Shown here: piece after piece, positions 10,889 through 13,070 of the stretch
Numbering within the stretch: position 1 is the first letter of the stretch
Layout of the letters: every line of letters begins with the position of its first letter
Origin: Globomyces pollinis-pini
Lineage: Eukaryota; Chytridiomycota; Chytridiomycetes; Rhizophydiales; Globomycetaceae
Assembly: GCA_025399215.1 (NCBI GenBank)
Contig: MU621506.1
Coordinates: 1-13,070, forward strand
Reading direction: 5' to 3'
Length of the DNA: 13,070 nucleotides
Translations under genes and position numbers: made by a program
Notes under the pieces: model-generated
Told to the model about the DNA's origin: nothing
Databases searched by the model: none
What the model saw: the letters and a program-made list of their open reading frames with translations, nothing else

Positions 10889-11321
10889 AAAGTTATCTAA
10901 TTTACATACATAGTCTGTTCAATAAAGGGCTTTCTTACTAGTTTTTAGTTAGTTTCATTTCGTATACTGTATCCTGTTTTGTACCAAGTACTGACTATTT
11001 AAATCACGCGTTTTGGCAAGTGCATACCAGCACGATTCTAAAAATTCTACTATAAAATAATGATAAATAGTACAGAAGCATGAGCAGCTTTATCAATCTT
11101 ATTTAAATCTTTTATGTCCTTATTTGCTTACCTTCAGTTCCACAACGTCCCACTTCTAAAACCAGATTAGCGATCAACATCTAGTATGATACTTACATAT
11201 TCGAATGGGATTCATATGTCACTTCATTGTCATTTGTATACGAAACCGAGAAAATGAACGGTTACAGATTACCGTCCGTTAAAAAAAAATATACCATCCA
11301 CGACTTTGAATATTTTCCAAC
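10889..11321. other. Intergenic region between the PPR and phosphotransferase genes
   Basis: Holds the PPR poly(A) signal (10921-10926) and the presumed promoter of the phosphotransferase gene. A weak inverted repeat, ACGGT...ACCGT, sits near 11258-11275, followed by an A-run at 11281-11289. No gene recognised. Confidence 0.5.
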
Positions 11322-12831
11322 ATGCTCGAATGGTATCCAAATGTAGTCAGCGACGAGGCCTTGAAAGGTTTAAAAAAATACAAATACTCTGCTGTTGATT
11401 TAGTATAAATGATTGCAGATTTGATTTTTAGTCTCCCATTTCAAAGTACATTTTATCCCCTTATTGGACTTGGGCAGCGACTCTCTTCCCTATTTGGATG
11501 GCGTACGAGTAAGTTTAATTTAAACCTTAGGCCTAATTTAATTACTTTGACTGGTTTCTTTTTTGTCTTGTTCAATTTCATTTGCATGTTCGTTTTTATT
11601 CCAGTATGTTGCTTCAATATTGATACGTTTTTAGGATATGGAAACTGCTGGACCTTCTTGGTGTTATTTTAGTTTTGGAATTGGATTGTTTCTTTACAGC
11701 ACTTTTGATAATGTTGATGGAAAACAAGCTAGAAGAACTAACTCAAGTTCTCCATTAGGTGAATTATTTGACCAGTATTTTCGTTCTTGATTCTAACCTT
11801 AGTGGGGTGGATGCGTTAAATTGCACAGTAAAACTTATTATTGGTTCATTAAATTTGATTAGACCGGTGCTTTAATTCAATGTGCTGGTTTAGGATTAGG
11901 ACTAGGAAACTATGCATTCTTGACCTTGGCAGTTGTGTCTAGTGCGTTCTTTTTTTCAACTTGGGAAACGTTCTACACTGGCACTTTGTTTTTGGGTGAA
12001 TTTAATGGACCAACTGAAGGCCTCTTGATTACCATTTCTTGTCTATTTCTCTCTGGATACTTCGGTAAGTTGGATTCACTTTAACTAAATAGGTCCCCAA
12101 ATCTGGAAAACCGAAGTTGCTTCAATTTTACCATTCCTAAAAGATTTTATTGGACAAGTTAATTTTGGTCAAGCTTTAATTCTCTTTGCAATTTTCACTC
12201 TAATTGTTTACCAAATCCCATTCAAGTATCTTAAATTTATTTTGTTAATTAAAAAGTGCGAAACGTGCTGTCCAAGCTTGTGAAGAAAAAAAGATTGATC
12301 CAAGTGAAGCATTTGTTAATGCTGTCAACTATTTGATTTACGTTGGTGCTGCTGCTCTTTGGTTCTATACTCCTGAATCGGTCATCATCCCAAAAAACAC
12401 CATCGTATTTCTCTTGGCTTTTGGTATTGGAGTTGCGCGATTAAATGTACACTGAATGGCGATTAATTATAGGCAATGATTGTTCTGGCACATGTTACTC
12501 ATACTGAATATCCAAGTTATCAATTTATCTCATTGCCATTCCAAATCGGTGCTGCTATCTCTAGACTTCCACCAATTTTCGGCATGTAATTATATTGGTA
12601 ATTCACTTTTTTAGGCAACCACTTTTTACTCATGCGATTGAAACCTTTTACATTTACACAATTTTCTTTTACTTGACAATTGAATATTGTTTATGGGCTA
12701 CCAAAGTAGTTGAACAATTTTGTGCTCATTTGAAAATCAATTGCTTTTCTATTCCATACAAAAATCTGACTTCTGTTCGTTCCCCAAGTCGTACTGAACC
12801 ACCAACCGACTCTACTAGATTCGTTGATTAA
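11322..12831 (+). CDS. EPT1: CDP-choline/CDP-ethanolamine:diacylglycerol phosphotransferase (Ept1/Cpt1 type)
   Basis: Inferred structure join(11322..11402,11432..11502,11531..11603,11635..11774,11803..11827,11863..12064,12093..12225,12257..12446,12473..12585,12615..12831), 414 residues in ten exons. The introns are 29, 28, 31, 28, 35, 28, 31, 26 and 29 nt. The enzyme transfers phosphocholine or phosphoethanolamine from the CDP carrier to diacylglycerol in the ER/Golgi membrane, the last Kennedy-pathway step. The N-terminus [13 protein letters not shown] and [10 protein letters not shown] are family hallmarks. The CDP-alcohol phosphotransferase signature DGxxARx8GxxxDxxxD is complete: D103, G104, A107, R108, G117, D121, D125. 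[22 protein letters not shown] (about 157-178) and GPQIW are also typical. Multiple membrane helices follow. Length matches fungal Ept1/Cpt1. Choline or ethanolamine preference cannot be read from the sequence, so the symbol is a family label. AATAAA is at 12851-12856. Confidence 0.9.
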
Positions 12832-12850
12832 TTAATTTTGTTGGTTACTT

Positions 12851-12856
12851 AATAAA
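12851..12856 (+). terminator. Poly(A) signal of the phosphotransferase gene
   Basis: AATAAA lies 20 bases after the stop codon. Similar hexamers follow the other + strand genes at 753-758, 2960-2965, 4780-4785, 6545-6550 and 10921-10926. Such hexamers also arise by chance in AT-rich DNA. Confidence 0.4.
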
Positions 12857-13070
12857 ATTAATTATGCATCTCATCTAAACAAATATCAATGAAATCAATC
12901 AAATTCCTCATCGAAGTTCTTTTTTAATTCCCCATTATAAAAACTGTTGAAGAATTTCAATTGTTTATGCACTAATTGGATGAAATAGATGCTTATTTGG
13001 ATGAAATGCTGATGGATCTATTAGCCTATGAAATACTTGATCTGGAGTCTAAATTACACGTGTACAATAG
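12857..13070. other. Right edge, possible exon of a further gene, strand unclear
   Basis: From about 12974 the + strand reads LDEIDAYLDEM and continues open to the edge, but directly after a stop, with no clear start. On the minus strand, TPDQVFHRLIDPSAF and on through FHPI (about 12977-13047) would join, after a 29-nt intron-like segment (12947-12975, GTGCAT...CAACAG), to a short terminal exon ending IMGN and TAA. That intron size fits the neighbours and favours a convergent gene entering from the right. A third minus-strand reading ends ELKKNFDEEFD. None can be confirmed here. Confidence 0.25.

Noticed and set aside
11006..11011. ACGCGT, the MluI cell-cycle box sequence, upstream of the phosphotransferase gene
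   Set aside because: A single palindromic hexamer about 310 bp from the start, closer to the PPR 3' end, with no second copy; likely chance.

Overview
This window looks like compact, AT-rich nuclear DNA from a fungus. Three things point that way: a CDP-alcohol phosphotransferase of fungal Ept1/Cpt1 type, a protein kinase CK2 alpha subunit close to fungal sequences, and introns with GTA...TAG ends and CTAAT/CTAAC-like branch sites. I cannot name the species. The introns are very short: of 23 inferred in the two kinase genes and the phosphotransferase gene, 21 are only 25-35 nt long. They were found by restoring protein homology and reading frame, not by transcript evidence.

Left part (1-4778): a tandem family of secreted serine hydrolases of the beta-lactamase/penicillin-binding fold, all on the + strand. 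There is a decayed 3' part of one copy at the left edge, two intact intronless genes (1396-2943 and 3240-4778), and a relic of about 70 bp of a further copy between them. The intact copies keep the SxxK, YxN and HxG active-site motifs and a C-terminal beta-rich domain.

Middle (5275-8412): two complete eight-exon genes for the CK2 catalytic alpha subunit, tail to tail around a 638 bp spacer, forming a large inverted repeat. The arms are a mosaic. From intron 2 to just past the stop they are almost identical, introns included, while exons 1-2, intron 1 and a short patch in exon 5 are strongly diverged. This suggests partial gene conversion. The + copy has lost several residues usually conserved in CK2 alpha; the - copy keeps the consensus.

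Right part (8413-13070): an unexplained stretch with splice-like signals (8468-9055), an intronless pentatricopeptide-repeat gene probably acting in mitochondria (9197-10888), and a ten-exon gene for an ER choline/ethanolamine phosphotransferase (11322-12831), which makes phosphatidylcholine and/or phosphatidylethanolamine. The last 200 bp may hold an exon of another gene, but its strand is ambiguous.

The genes are not an operon and share no evident pathway. The active structure is local duplication: a hydrolase array undergoing birth and death, and an inverted kinase pair being homogenised.
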